DNA from: Klebsiella variicola
Lineage (GTDB): Bacteria; Pseudomonadota; Gammaproteobacteria; Enterobacterales; Enterobacteriaceae
Assembly: GCF_000828055.2 (NCBI RefSeq)
Contig: NZ_CP010523.2
Coordinates: 5,084,001 to 5,148,000 of the forward strand
DNA: 64,000 bases
Direction of reading: 5' to 3'
In this document: in pieces, positions 32,167-40,685 of the stretch
Layout: every line of letters begins with the position of its first letter
Position numbering within the stretch: the first letter of the stretch is position 1
The notes under the pieces: model-generated
The model's database searches: none
Told to the model about the DNA's origin: nothing
What the model saw: the letters and a program-made list of their open reading frames with translations, nothing else
Program-made: the position numbers and the translations under genes

Positions 32167-32196
32167 CAACACCATCTTACCTGCGAGGAAAAGCGA

Positions 32197-33138
32197 ATGC
32201 GTTTAAAACCGATAGTGACCGCGCTGTGTGCTGGCGCGCTGCTGGCCGCCTCCCCCTTTGCGTCGGCCAAAGAACTGAAAGCGATTGGCGTGACAGTGGG
32301 CGACCTTGCCAACCCGTTCTTTGTGCAGATCACCAAAGGGGCGGAGCTGGAGGCCCGCAAGCTGGCGGGAGATAATGTCAAAGTGACGCTGGTCTCCAGC
32401 GGCTACGATTTGGGCCAGCAGGTGGCGCAGATCGATAACTTTATCGCCGCCAAAGTCGATATGATCATCCTCAACGCCGCCGATTCGAAGGGCATTGGCC
32501 CGGCGGTGAAGCGGGCCAAAGAGGCCGGGATCGTGGTGGTGGCGGTTGACGTCGCCGCCGAAGGCGCCGACGCCACCATTACCTCCGATAACACCCAGGC
32601 GGGCGAGCTGGCCTGTAAATACATTAGCGACCGCCTGAACAACAAAGGCAGCGTGGTGATCATCAACGGGCCGCCGGTATCTGCGGTACAAAACCGCGTC
32701 GAAGGCTGCGAAACGGAGTTCAAAAAACACCCGGATATAAAAATCCTCTCCTCCAACCAGAACGCTAAAGGCAGCCGGGAAGGCGGCCTGGAGGTGATGA
32801 CCTCCCTGCTGGCGGCCAATCCGAAGATTGACGGCGTGTTCGCGATCAACGATCCGACGGCGATTGGCGCCGATCTGGCGGCGAAACAGGCGCAGCGTAG
32901 CGAGTTCTTCATCGTGGGCGTCGACGGCAGCCCGGACGGCGAAGAGGCGCTGAAGCGTAAGAACTCCCTGTTCGTCGCGACGCCGGCGCAGGATCCGCAG
33001 GTCATGGCGGCGAAGGCGGTGGAGATTGGCTACGACATCCTACAGGGCAAACCGGCGCCGACCGCGCCAGTGCTAATCCCGGTGACGATGATCGACAAAA
33101 ACAACGTCAGCTCTTACAAAGGCTGGACCGTGAAATAA
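32197..33138 (+). CDS. Sugar ABC transporter periplasmic binding protein (CUT2)
   Basis: A 313-residue RbsB-like protein with a signal peptide ending SPFASA, then KELKAIGVTVGDLANPFFVQ as the first strand and loop. DNTQAGELACKYI and FAINDPTAIGADLAA are typical of the two-lobed type I fold, and VGVDGSPDGEEAL follows. It lacks close identity to ribose or galactose binding proteins that I can recall. AGGA precedes the ATG. A stable hairpin lies just after the stop. Confidence 0.9.
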   Translation: MRLKPIVTALCAGALLAASPFASAKELKAIGVTVGDLANPFFVQITKGAELEARKLAGDNVKVTLVSSGYDLGQQVAQIDNFIAAKVDMIILNAADSKGIGPAVKRAKEAGIVVVAVDVAAEGADATITSDNTQAGELACKYISDRLNNKGSVVIINGPPVSAVQNRVEGCETEFKKHPDIKILSSNQNAKGSREGGLEVMTSLLAANPKIDGVFAINDPTAIGADLAAKQAQRSEFFIVGVDGSPDGEEALKRKNSLFVATPAQDPQVMAAKAVEIGYDILQGKPAPTAPVLIPVTMIDKNNVSSYKGWTVK

Positions 33139-33148
33139 GCGCAACCCG

Positions 33149-33176
33149 GCGCACAATCGTTCCGCCGATTGTGCGC
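33149..33176 (+). terminator. Intercistronic hairpin after the binding-protein gene
   Basis: Perfect 11-bp stem GCGCACAATCG/CGATTGTGCGC with a 6-base loop, without a T-run. Such structures often protect the binding-protein message and lower expression of the following gene, here the kinase. Confidence 0.5.
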
Positions 33177-33212
33177 TACGCTTAACGAGTATGACGGCGC
33201 GGAGTAGCGATC

Positions 33213-34220
33213 ATGGAACGTAAAGGGATTATTGCCGCAGGCAACATGCTGGTCGATCATGTCCACCAGATCAGGCAGTGGCCGGAGCGCGGCTGGCTGG
33301 TGGAAATTGTCCATAGTGAACGCGCCACCGGCGGCGCCCCGCTGAATGTCCTGCTGACCCTGGCTAAAATGCATGCCGGACTGCCGCTGCAGGCGGTTGG
33401 CCTGATTGGCGAGGATAACGACGGCGACTACATTACCGCCATGCTCGATCAGTACCATATCAATCGCCAGCTCGTGCAGCGCACCAGCTCCGCACCCACC
33501 TCGATGACCCAGGTGATGACCGACGCCGACGGCCAGCGCACCTTCTTTCACTCTCCCGGCGCCAACCGACTGCTTGACCTCCCGGCCTTTGAGCCGCTGG
33601 ATACGCCGCTGAAGATTTTTCATCTCGGCTATCTGCTGCTGCTCGAAAGCCTTGATCGGCCCGACGAGGCGTTCGGCACCCGCAGCGCGCGACTGCTGGC
33701 GCAGATGCGCGATCGAGGCTATGAAGTGTCCCTCGACCTGGTGTCGCGCAAAGGCGATCCGCACTACCGCCCGCGGGTCCTGCCGGCGCTGGCGCATCTC
33801 GACTACCTGACCATCAATGAGCTGGAGGCCAGCGAGTTTAGCGGGCTGGAAATCCGTCTGCCCAACGGTGAGCCGCACGTCGCTAATATCGCCCGCGCCG
33901 CCAGCGCATTACTTGACGCCGGCGTGCGCCAGCGGGTGGTGATCCATTGTCCGGAGGGCGCATGGGGCGTATCCCGCACGGAAGCCGGGCGCTGGGTACC
34001 GTCATGGCGGCTGCCGCCGGAGGAGATTATCGGCAGCGTCGGCGCGGGAGATGCCTTCTGCGCCGGCCTGCTGTATGGCAGTCACGAACGCTGGCCGTTA
34101 ACCGACAGTCTGCAGCTGGCCCACGCCTGCGCCCGCGCCAGCCTGCAGGCTGCCAACGCGATCGACGGCGCCAAAACGCTCCCTGAGCTGCAGGCGTTTA
34201 TTCAGTTGCAGAATGGTTAG
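33213..34220 (+). CDS. PfkB-family carbohydrate kinase
   Basis: A 335-residue ribokinase-like enzyme. The N-terminal ATGGAPLNVLLTLAKM contains the substrate-binding glycines, the C-terminal GSVGAGDAFCAGLLYG holds the anion hole and catalytic Asp, and TINELEASEFSG is the NxxE region. It probably phosphorylates the sugar or nucleoside imported by the adjacent transporter. No isomerase or aldolase is adjacent, so the phosphorylated product must feed into general metabolism. Confidence 0.87.
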   Translation: MERKGIIAAGNMLVDHVHQIRQWPERGWLVEIVHSERATGGAPLNVLLTLAKMHAGLPLQAVGLIGEDNDGDYITAMLDQYHINRQLVQRTSSAPTSMTQVMTDADGQRTFFHSPGANRLLDLPAFEPLDTPLKIFHLGYLLLLESLDRPDEAFGTRSARLLAQMRDRGYEVSLDLVSRKGDPHYRPRVLPALAHLDYLTINELEASEFSGLEIRLPNGEPHVANIARAASALLDAGVRQRVVIHCPEGAWGVSRTEAGRWVPSWRLPPEEIIGSVGAGDAFCAGLLYGSHERWPLTDSLQLAHACARASLQAANAIDGAKTLPELQAFIQLQNG

Positions 34221-34269
34221 ACTGGGCAGATCCCGCTATCAGGGCGATGCCACAGGAGAACGACGTATC

Positions 34270-34320
34270 ATGGCGAGAAAAGGGATACGGTTTATTCAAA
34301 TCACGCCTGTTTTACGCTGA
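34270..34320 (+). CDS. Possible 16-residue small ORF beside the AbiE block
   Basis: ATG at 34270 is followed by fifteen codons (MARKGIRFIQITPVLR) and TGA. A GGAG-type sequence at 34256-34259 is about 11 bases upstream. It lies between the sugar kinase and the AbiE toxin gene, so it could be a remnant at an insertion boundary. Its coding status is doubtful. Confidence 0.15.
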   Translation: MARKGIRFIQITPVLR

Positions 34321-34344
34321 GTTCAACAAGCCCGGGCCAGATGA

Positions 34345-35262
34345 CTAACTGCGCCACTCGGCCAACACCTTTTCCAGTTTATCTAATGACTCAGCGCGTT
34401 TTATCGCTGGCATCTGATGAATATTGCGCAATTTCCACTGCACGGCAGGCAAATCCTGAATACGCGTTTCCGGCGCTAAACGCCAGTCTGGTTCGCCTCG
34501 TTTAAATGACAGCAAAAAATCGACATCCTGTTGCGTGAAACAGGATTTTAACGCATCAATCATCCTGTAGGGGACTGCTGTCAGTTCCTCCAGGGCTATC
34601 GTCTCAAATGTCATCCCGCTGAATTCACGGTAAAAGGGTTCAGCAATATCTTTCCAGCGAGGACTAAGCACTTCAGCCAGAGGCCGATTATGGCTAAGTA
34701 AATACGCGATAAACCCATTGAAAATGGGACGGTTAAGCTCCTGCGCATCAAGAAGTAATTTCACATCATAAAAATCTCTGGGATGCTGGCGATCCAGCGC
34801 CGCGCATAATTTTCCACCGTAGAGATCGGGCAACGAAACCACCGGAAGGCTGGCATAGCCAAAAACGTCCTCTACCGCCCCCACCACCTCTCGCTCCTGT
34901 GGTGGATATAATGTTCCCCGTGCGACCGGTGAGACCTCTATCTTTATTTGTGCGCTATCGGTAGTAACAACGACACGCATCTCATCGGAACGATTAGCTT
35001 GTAATACAGCGTTCATACCTGCCTGTTGTTGCAGATTAGCGGCAATACGTGCAAGCGCATCCCGTATATGAGGTAAAGCGATCGTTCTGCTTTCCAGGGG
35101 CACCCAGGCGAGGTCGATATCCACCGATAATCGTGGGAAATCACGGATAAAGAGATTGATTGCCGTGCCACCTTTCAGAGCAAATTCCCGTTCGACGGCA
35201 ACATAGGGTAAAACCTGCATTAACAGAGCAACCTGCCGATAATAGGGCGCCTGTATATCCAT
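34345..35262 (-). CDS. AbiEii-type nucleotidyltransferase toxin
   Basis: A 305-residue protein of the AbiEii/AbiGii family. The N-terminal motif FALKGGTAINLFIRDFPRLS followed by VDIDLAW is the DNA polymerase-beta-like nucleotidyltransferase core (GG...DID). Family toxins cause reversible growth arrest and can abort phage infection. AAGGA precedes the ATG. It is 5 bases downstream of its antitoxin gene. The base composition is visibly more AT-rich than the flanking genes, consistent with acquisition. Confidence 0.87.
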   Translation of the reverse strand: MDIQAPYYRQVALLMQVLPYVAVEREFALKGGTAINLFIRDFPRLSVDIDLAWVPLESRTIALPHIRDALARIAANLQQQAGMNAVLQANRSDEMRVVVTTDSAQIKIEVSPVARGTLYPPQEREVVGAVEDVFGYASLPVVSLPDLYGGKLCAALDRQHPRDFYDVKLLLDAQELNRPIFNGFIAYLLSHNRPLAEVLSPRWKDIAEPFYREFSGMTFETIALEELTAVPYRMIDALKSCFTQQDVDFLLSFKRGEPDWRLAPETRIQDLPAVQWKLRNIHQMPAIKRAESLDKLEKVLAEWRS

Positions 35263-35267
35263 ATTTT

Positions 35268-36026
35268 TTATTCCTTTTGAAAGCGTTCAGGCACAGTGAT
35301 TTGATATTGAGCATTGAACTTGCCATTTACCACGATTTGCCGCTTACCCGCACCCAGATCGATTTTTTGGCTATCGATTCGTCTGAGCCAACCATGCTCG
35401 TAAAAACTGGCGAAAAAGAGATACAAACGCTTGGTCTGCACGGACTGGCTGACAGAAAGCAGATACTCTACTTTACGAGGATTAAGATTAACCAGTCCCT
35501 GGAAAAGCTCTGCCGCGTGGTTAAATGAGAGGGTCCCCGGTACCGCGCTCAACAACTCGTAAGCAGCCAGTTCCGGCGCACTGCCGGTGAGTCTTTTCCC
35601 TTTTACATCAAGCATTACGCGGTATTTATCATCCAGCACCGGCAGTTTTTGCCCCGATATGACTATCCACTCCACACCCGGGAATTCCCTGAACCATTTT
35701 GGCAGCAGCGCTTTATTTTCCATACTCAACCAGCACTGGTTTTGTTTGAGCTGTAGATAGTGTGAACGACCCTGCCAGACTAAGCTACTGAGCCCCGCGA
35801 CATACACCGGAGCGGCTAGCTGATTTTGCAAACATGCTAATGCATCGTTCCACTCCGGCTCACGTCCCGCACGCGCGTATACGCCGTTGCCTCGTTTTTT
35901 TAACCAGCCACTTTGCGTGTATTTAAAGGCCAGAGAGGGAGAGATGGCATGCCGGCTTAACCAGGACTGAAGGATCACATCTCCGGGAGCACTGTTTTGC
36001 AGCAGCCAGTTTAATTTTGATGGCAT
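35268..36026 (-). CDS. AbiEi-type antitoxin / autorepressor
   Basis: A 252-residue protein with an N-terminal winged-helix part (LSRHAISPSLAFKYTQSGWL, then KKRGNGVYARAG) and a longer C-terminal domain, the plan of AbiEi. In the type IV AbiE systems studied, AbiEi represses its own promoter and counteracts AbiEii without binding it. It is the first gene of the pair. A promoter with flanking inverted bases lies directly upstream. Confidence 0.85.
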   Translation of the reverse strand: MPSKLNWLLQNSAPGDVILQSWLSRHAISPSLAFKYTQSGWLKKRGNGVYARAGREPEWNDALACLQNQLAAPVYVAGLSSLVWQGRSHYLQLKQNQCWLSMENKALLPKWFREFPGVEWIVISGQKLPVLDDKYRVMLDVKGKRLTGSAPELAAYELLSAVPGTLSFNHAAELFQGLVNLNPRKVEYLLSVSQSVQTKRLYLFFASFYEHGWLRRIDSQKIDLGAGKRQIVVNGKFNAQYQITVPERFQKE

Positions 36027-36046
36027 AGATTAACCCAAGGTGTCAC

Positions 36047-36087
36047 TTTAATAAAAAAAGTAAACTCGCCGCGCTAAATAAAGTCAA
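36047..36087 (-). promoter_or_regulatory. abiE promoter and candidate operator
   Basis: On the - strand TTGACT (36082-36087) and TTTACT (36059-36064) are separated by 17 bases. The sequence ACTTT..AAAGT (within 36044-36062) forms a short inverted repeat over the -10, where AbiEi could bind to autoregulate. Assignment is from spacing and position only. Confidence 0.5.
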
Positions 36088-36110
36088 GAGCAGGTTGGCA
36101 GCACCTCGCC

Positions 36111-36839
36111 CTACGCCGCCTTATCGCTGTGGGTCACATCGGCGGAAAAGACATAGCCCAGACCGCGCAGGGTTTTAATCAACGTCGGCTGATGCGGGTT
36201 TAACTCGATTTTGCGGCGCAGGCGCATGATCAGCACGTCGATGGTCCGGTCGAACACCTCAGTGCTTTCATTATGAGTCAGCGCCAGCAGCTGTTCGCGA
36301 TTCAATACCCGGCGCGCGTTCTGCGCCAGCGCCAGCAGCAGGCCATATTCTCCCTGGGTCAGCGGGATCGCCTGCTGCTGCGGGTTATACAGTTCGCAGC
36401 GCGTGGTATCCAGCCGCCAGCCGTTAAACGTCAGGCCGCTGCCGACGCCCGACGTCTCGCCGGCCAGCGCCCCGCTGCGTCGCAGTACCGCTTTCACCCG
36501 GGCGACCACCACCCGCGAGCTGAAAGGTTTGGCGATGTAATCATCGGCGCCCATCTCCAGGCCAACCACTACATCAGACTCACTGCCCAGACCAGACAGC
36601 ATCACCACCGGCAACTCAGGCCGCGTGCGCTGCAGCTGCTGAAGCACCTGCAGACCATGGGTATCCGGCAGGATCATATCCAGCAAAACCAGCGCGATGT
36701 CTGCCCGCTGCGCCACCCTCGCCAGCGCGTCGCCGCCGGTCTGGCAGACCAATACTTCAAACGCGTGCGCGCCAAGCACATCGCTGAGCAGTTCGCCCAT
36801 CGCTATGTCGTCATCCACCACCAAAATGACTGGTTTCAT
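36111..36839 (-). CDS. OmpR-family response regulator
   Basis: A 242-residue protein. The receiver domain starts MKPVILVVDDDIAM, with acceptor D54 in LLDMILPD, the switch residues in VMLSGLGS and K in AKPF. It is followed by an OmpR/PhoB winged helix with LTQGEYGLLLAL, NREQLLAL, IDVLIMRLRRKIE and TLRGLGYVF. The start at 36839 has AGAGG upstream. It is the nearest regulator to the hybrid kinase at 27186-29471 and lies on the same strand, with the sugar operon and AbiE between. It may be the kinase's partner. Confidence 0.88.
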   Translation of the reverse strand: MKPVILVVDDDIAMGELLSDVLGAHAFEVLVCQTGGDALARVAQRADIALVLLDMILPDTHGLQVLQQLQRTRPELPVVMLSGLGSESDVVVGLEMGADDYIAKPFSSRVVVARVKAVLRRSGALAGETSGVGSGLTFNGWRLDTTRCELYNPQQQAIPLTQGEYGLLLALAQNARRVLNREQLLALTHNESTEVFDRTIDVLIMRLRRKIELNPHQPTLIKTLRGLGYVFSADVTHSDKAA

Positions 36840-36952
36840 CTTTGCCTCTGCCCGCGGGGAATTAGTGTCAGTCTGATCGATTCTGCAAGCCTGCGCCGAC
36901 AAATTCCTCTCCCGGTGACATTTTTTCAAGCGCCGTCACATCTCCGGCGTAT

Positions 36953-36974
36953 CGACACGTCAAATCTGTCGACA
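36953..36974 (+). promoter_or_regulatory. Candidate FhlA upstream activating sequence for fdhF
   Basis: CGACACGTC followed by TGTCGACA (36967-36974) forms overlapping palindromic TGTCGACA-like halves about 70 bases upstream of the sigma-54 promoter. FhlA sites contain TGTCG/TGACA halves. No exact site could be verified by eye. Confidence 0.35.
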
Positions 36975-37042
36975 GGCTGTTTTTCGTCAGCATTTCGCCC
37001 AAAAAAGCCGCGTATCATCAAGGAATATCCACAATGAAAATA

Positions 37043-37058
37043 TGGCATAGAAGATGCA
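37043..37058 (+). promoter_or_regulatory. Sigma-54 promoter of fdhF
   Basis: TGGCATAGAAGATGCA has the invariant GG (37044-37045) and GC (37056-37057) exactly ten bases apart, the -24/-12 pattern. It lies about 55 bases before the fdhF ATG, matching the known sigma-54/FhlA control of formate dehydrogenase H. Confidence 0.85.
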
Positions 37059-37111
37059 TAGTGACGGCGCGATAGCGCAAACGCGCCCATTGAATAACTG
37101 GAGCAAGACCG

Positions 37112-39259
37112 ATGAAAAAAGTCGTCACGGTTTGCCCGTATTGCGCATCAGGTTGCAAAATCAACCTGGTGGTCGATAACGGCAAAATCGTTCGGGCTGA
37201 AGCGGCGCAGGGGAAAACCAACCAGGGAACCCTGTGCCTGAAGGGCTATTATGGCTGGGACTTTATTAACGATACCCAGATCCTGACGCCGCGCCTGAAA
37301 ACCCCCATGATCCGTCGTCAACGTGGCGGCAAGCTGGAAGCTGTCTCCTGGGATGAGGCGCTGGATTACGTCGCCACTCGCCTCAGCGCCATTAAAGCCA
37401 AATATGGCCCGGATGCGATCCAAACCACCGGCTCCTCCCGCGGCACCGGTAATGAAACCAACTATGTGATGCAAAAATTCGCGCGCGCCGTTATTGGTAC
37501 CAATAACGTCGACTGCTGCGCTCGCGTCTGACACGGCCCTTCGGTTGCAGGTCTGCACCAGTCGGTCGGTAACGGCGCCATGAGTAATGCCATCACGGAG
37601 ATTGATAACACCGATCTGGTGTTTATCTTCGGTTACAACCCGGCGGATTCCCACCCTATCGTGGCGAATCACGTCATTAACGCCAAACGCAACGGGGCGA
37701 AAATCATCGTCTGCGACCCGCGCAAAATTGAAACCGCGCGCATCGCCGACATGCACATTGCGCTGAAGAACGGCTCGAATATCGCGCTGCTCAACGCCAT
37801 TGGCCACGTGATTATTGAAGAGGATCTGTACGATAAATCCTTCGTCGCCAGCCGTTCCGAGGGCTTCGAGGAGTATCGCAAAATCGTTGAAGGCTATACG
37901 CCGGAGTCGGTGGAAGCGATCACCGGGGTTAGCGCCCAGGAGATCCGCGCCTGCGCCCGGATGTACGCCAGCGCCAAATCCGCCGCCATCCTGTGGGGCA
38001 TGGGCGTCACCCAGTTCTATCAGGGCGTGGAGACGGTCCGGTCGCTGACCAGCCTGGCGATCCTCACCGGCAACCTCGGCAAGCCGAGCGTCGGCGTCAA
38101 CCCGGTACGCGGCCAGAACAACGTCCAGGGGGCCTGCGACATGGGCGCGCTGCCGGATACCTATCCGGGCTACCAGTACGTCAAATTCCCGGAGAACCGC
38201 GAGAAGTTCGCCAAAGCCTGGGGCGTCGACAGCCTGCCGGAACATACCGGCTATCGCATCAGCGAGCTGCCGCATCGCGCGGCGCACGGTGAAGTGCGGG
38301 CAGCGTACATCATGGGTGAGGATCCGCTGCAGACCGATGCCGAACTCTCGGCGGTCCGCAAAGCGTTCGACGATCTGGAACTGGTTATCGTCCAGGACAT
38401 TTTCATGACCAAAACCGCCTCCGCGGCCGACGTCATCCTGCCGTCCACATCGTGGGGCGAGCACGAAGGCGTGTATACCGCAGCGGACCGCGGCTTCCAG
38501 CGCTTCTTTAAAGCCGTGGAGCCGAAGTGGGACCTGAAAACCGACTGGCAGATCATCAGCGAAATCGCCACCCGGATGGGCTATCCGATGCACTACAACA
38601 ATACCCAGGAGATCTGGGATGAGTTGCGGCATCTGTGCCCGGACTTCTACGGCGCCACCTATGAGAAAATGGGCGAACTCGGCTACGTCATGTGGCCATG
38701 CCGCGATGAGTCCGACGCCGACCAGGGGACGTCGTATCTGTTTAAAGAGAAGTTCGATACCCCGAACGGGCTGGCGCAGTTCTTCACCTGCGACTGGGTC
38801 GCGCCGATCGATAAGCTCACCGACGAGTACCCAATGGTGCTGTCGACAGTGCGCGAAGTCGGCCACTACTCGTGTCGTTCAATGACCGGTAACTGCGCGG
38901 CGCTGGCGGCACTGGCGGATGAACCTGGCTATGCGCAAATCAACACCGCCGACGCCGAACGGTTAGGCATCGAAGATGAAGCGCTGGTGTGGGTGAATTC
39001 GCGTAAGGGTCGGATCATCACCCGCGCGCAGGTCAGCGACCGGCCGAACAAAGGCGCGGTGTATATGACCTACCAGTGGTGGATCGGTGCCTGTAACGAG
39101 CTGGTCTCAGAGAACCTGAGTCCGATAACCAAAACGCCGGAGTACAAGTACTGCGCGGTCAACGTTGAGCGGATTGCCGATCAGCGCGCGGCGGAACAGT
39201 ACGTGATCGATGAGTACAACAAGCTGAAAGCCCGCCTGCGCGAAAGCGCGATGGGTTAA
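37112..39259 (+). CDS. fdhF: Formate dehydrogenase H, selenocysteine-containing (in-frame UGA)
   Basis: A 715-residue molybdopterin enzyme of the formate hydrogenlyase complex that oxidises formate to CO2. The 4Fe-4S motif CPYCASGC plus TLCLKGYY is near the N-terminus. The TGA at 37529-37531 is codon 140, the known selenocysteine position (VDCCARV-Sec-HGPSVAG). The reading frame continues unchanged through the molybdopterin domains (MGVTQFYQG, PVRGQNNVQG, ILPSTSWGEHEG) to 39259. GGAG is 8 bases before the ATG. Automatic callers will split it at the UGA into two pieces. Confidence 0.97.
37529..37568 (+). promoter_or_regulatory. SECIS element and selenocysteine codon of fdhF
   Basis: The UGA is followed at once by a hairpin whose upper stem and loop include GGTTGCAGGTCTGCACC, the SelB-binding GGUCU apical loop known from E. 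coli fdhF. Sequence around it (ACACGGCCC to GTCGGTCGG) is nearly the same as the E. coli element. Confidence 0.93.
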
Positions 39260-39282
39260 GGTTCGAACCTTTGTACCATTGA

Positions 39283-39880
39283 GTAGCCCCGGTAAGCGGT
39301 AGCGCTACCGGGGATTTTCCCCGGAGGCGGCGCATTGCGCCTTCTCCGGGCTACCAAATCGCACAACGCTGTAGCCCCGGTAAGCGTTAGCGCCACCGGG
39401 GATTTTCCCCGGAGGCGGCGCATTGCGCCTTCTCCGGGCTACCAAATCGCACAACGCTGTAGCCCCGGTAAGCGTTAGCGCCACCGGGGATTTTCCCCGG
39501 AGGCGGCGCATTGCGCCTTCTCCGGGCTACCAAATCGCACAACGCTGTAGCCCCGGTAAGCGGTAGCGCTACCGGGGATTTTCCCCGGAGGCGGCGCATT
39601 GCGCCTTCTCCGGGCTACCAAATCGCACAACGCTGTAGCCCCGGTAAGCGTTAGCGATACCGGGGATTTTCCCCGGAGGCGGCGCATTGCGCCTTCTCCG
39701 GGCTACCAAATCGCACAACGCTGTAGCCCCGGTAAGCGTTAGCGCCACCGGGGATTTTCTCCGGAGGCGGCGCATTGCGCCTTCTCCGGGCTACCAAATC
39801 GCACAACGCTGTAGCCCCGGTAAGCGTTAGCGCCACCGGGGATTTTCCCCGGAGGCGGCGCGTTGCGCCTTCTCCGGATA
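39283..39880. repeat. Seven tandem 88-bp REP-type repeats after fdhF
   Basis: Units begin at 39283, 39371, 39459, 39547, 39635, 39723 and 39811, exactly 88 bases apart; the seventh is shortened to about 70. Each holds GTAGCCCCGGTAAGCG..., a CACCGGGGATTTTCCCCGG palindrome, GCGGCGCATTGCGCC and CTCCGGGCTACC, then a spacer AAATCGCACAACGCT. Units differ at a few positions (GGTAGCGCTACC, GTTAGCGCCACC, GTTAGCGATACC). It looks like a BIME amplified in tandem. The apparent - strand reading frames of 61-70 codons are repeat artefacts. From 39881 to 39964 only the yjcO leader is seen. Confidence 0.95.
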
Positions 39881-39964
39881 TTTACCCCGCTAATTCCCGC
39901 CATTTTCTTCTTTTTCGCCTCCCTTTATACTGCGCGCTATGTTCCTTGCTGATAATAAATACAA

Positions 39965-40651
39965 ATGAAATACCTCTTTTTATTTTTACTGGTTTTCACC
40001 AGCGGCGCAGCGGTCGCCACCGAACCGGGCAGCCAGTATCAACAGCAGGCGGAAGCCGGCGATCGACGCGCGCAATATTACCTTGCCGATACCTGGGTCA
40101 GCTCCGGCGATTATGAGAAAGCCGAATACTGGGCGCAGAAGGCCGCCGCCCAGGGCGATGGCGATGCACTGGCGCTGCTGGCGCAGCTCAAAATTCGCAA
40201 CCCTCAGCAGGCGGACTATCCGCAGGCCCGCCAGCTGGCGGAAAAAGCCGTCAAGGTCGGCAGTAAATCCGGGGAGATCGTTCTGGCGCGGGTGCTGGTG
40301 AACCGTCAGGCTGGCCCCACCGATGTGGCGCACGCCATCACGCTGCTGCAGGATGCCGCCCGGGATAGCGAAAGCGATGCAGCGGTGGACGCCCAGATGC
40401 TGCTGGGGCTGATCTACGCCAGCGGCGTGCACGGCCCGGAAGATGATGTGAAAGCGAGCGAATACTTCAAAGGCAGCTCGGCGCTCTCACGGACCGGCTA
40501 TGCCGAATACTGGGCCGGGATGATGTTCCAGCAGGGAGAGAAAGGCTTTATCGAACCGAATAAGCAGAAGGCGCTGCACTGGCTTAACGTCAGCTGCCTG
40601 GAGGGGTTTGATACCGGCTGCGAAGAGTTTGACCGGATCAGTAAAGGATAA
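39965..40651 (+). CDS. yjcO: YjcO, Sel1-repeat periplasmic protein
   Basis: A 228-residue exported protein with signal peptide ending near AAVA and several Sel1-like helical repeats (AQYYLADTWVSSGDYEKAEYW, DAQMLLGLIYASG, YAEYWAGMMFQQGE as landmarks), probably mediating protein contacts. It matches E. coli YjcO in size and in lying between fdhF and gltP. The function is unknown. A cysteine pair near the C-terminus (VSCLEGFDTGCEEF) may form a disulfide. Confidence 0.87.
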   Translation: MKYLFLFLLVFTSGAAVATEPGSQYQQQAEAGDRRAQYYLADTWVSSGDYEKAEYWAQKAAAQGDGDALALLAQLKIRNPQQADYPQARQLAEKAVKVGSKSGEIVLARVLVNRQAGPTDVAHAITLLQDAARDSESDAAVDAQMLLGLIYASGVHGPEDDVKASEYFKGSSALSRTGYAEYWAGMMFQQGEKGFIEPNKQKALHWLNVSCLEGFDTGCEEFDRISKG

Positions 40652-40654
40652 GAA

Positions 40655-40680
40655 AAAGCCCGGCGTTCGCGCCGGGCTTT
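40655..40680. terminator. Bidirectional terminator between yjcO and gltP
   Basis: Stem AAAGCCCGGCG/CGCCGGGCTTT with a TTCG tetraloop. T-rich sequence follows on both strands (GTGTTTT on +, TTTTTC on -), so it can end both converging transcripts. Confidence 0.9.
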
Positions 40681-40685
40681 GTGTT

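Noticed and set aside
37112-37531. fdhF as two separate genes or a nonsense-mutated pseudogene
   Set aside because: The stop is the conserved selenocysteine UGA followed by a SECIS hairpin, and the frame stays open and homologous to 39259.
39305-39836. Series of overlapping 61-70 codon reading frames on the - strand
   Set aside because: They arise from translating the 88-bp tandem repeat and have no ribosome sites.
39283-39880. CRISPR array
   Set aside because: The 88-bp units are repeated whole, including the spacer parts, and contain REP palindromes; there are no unique spacers and no cas genes.
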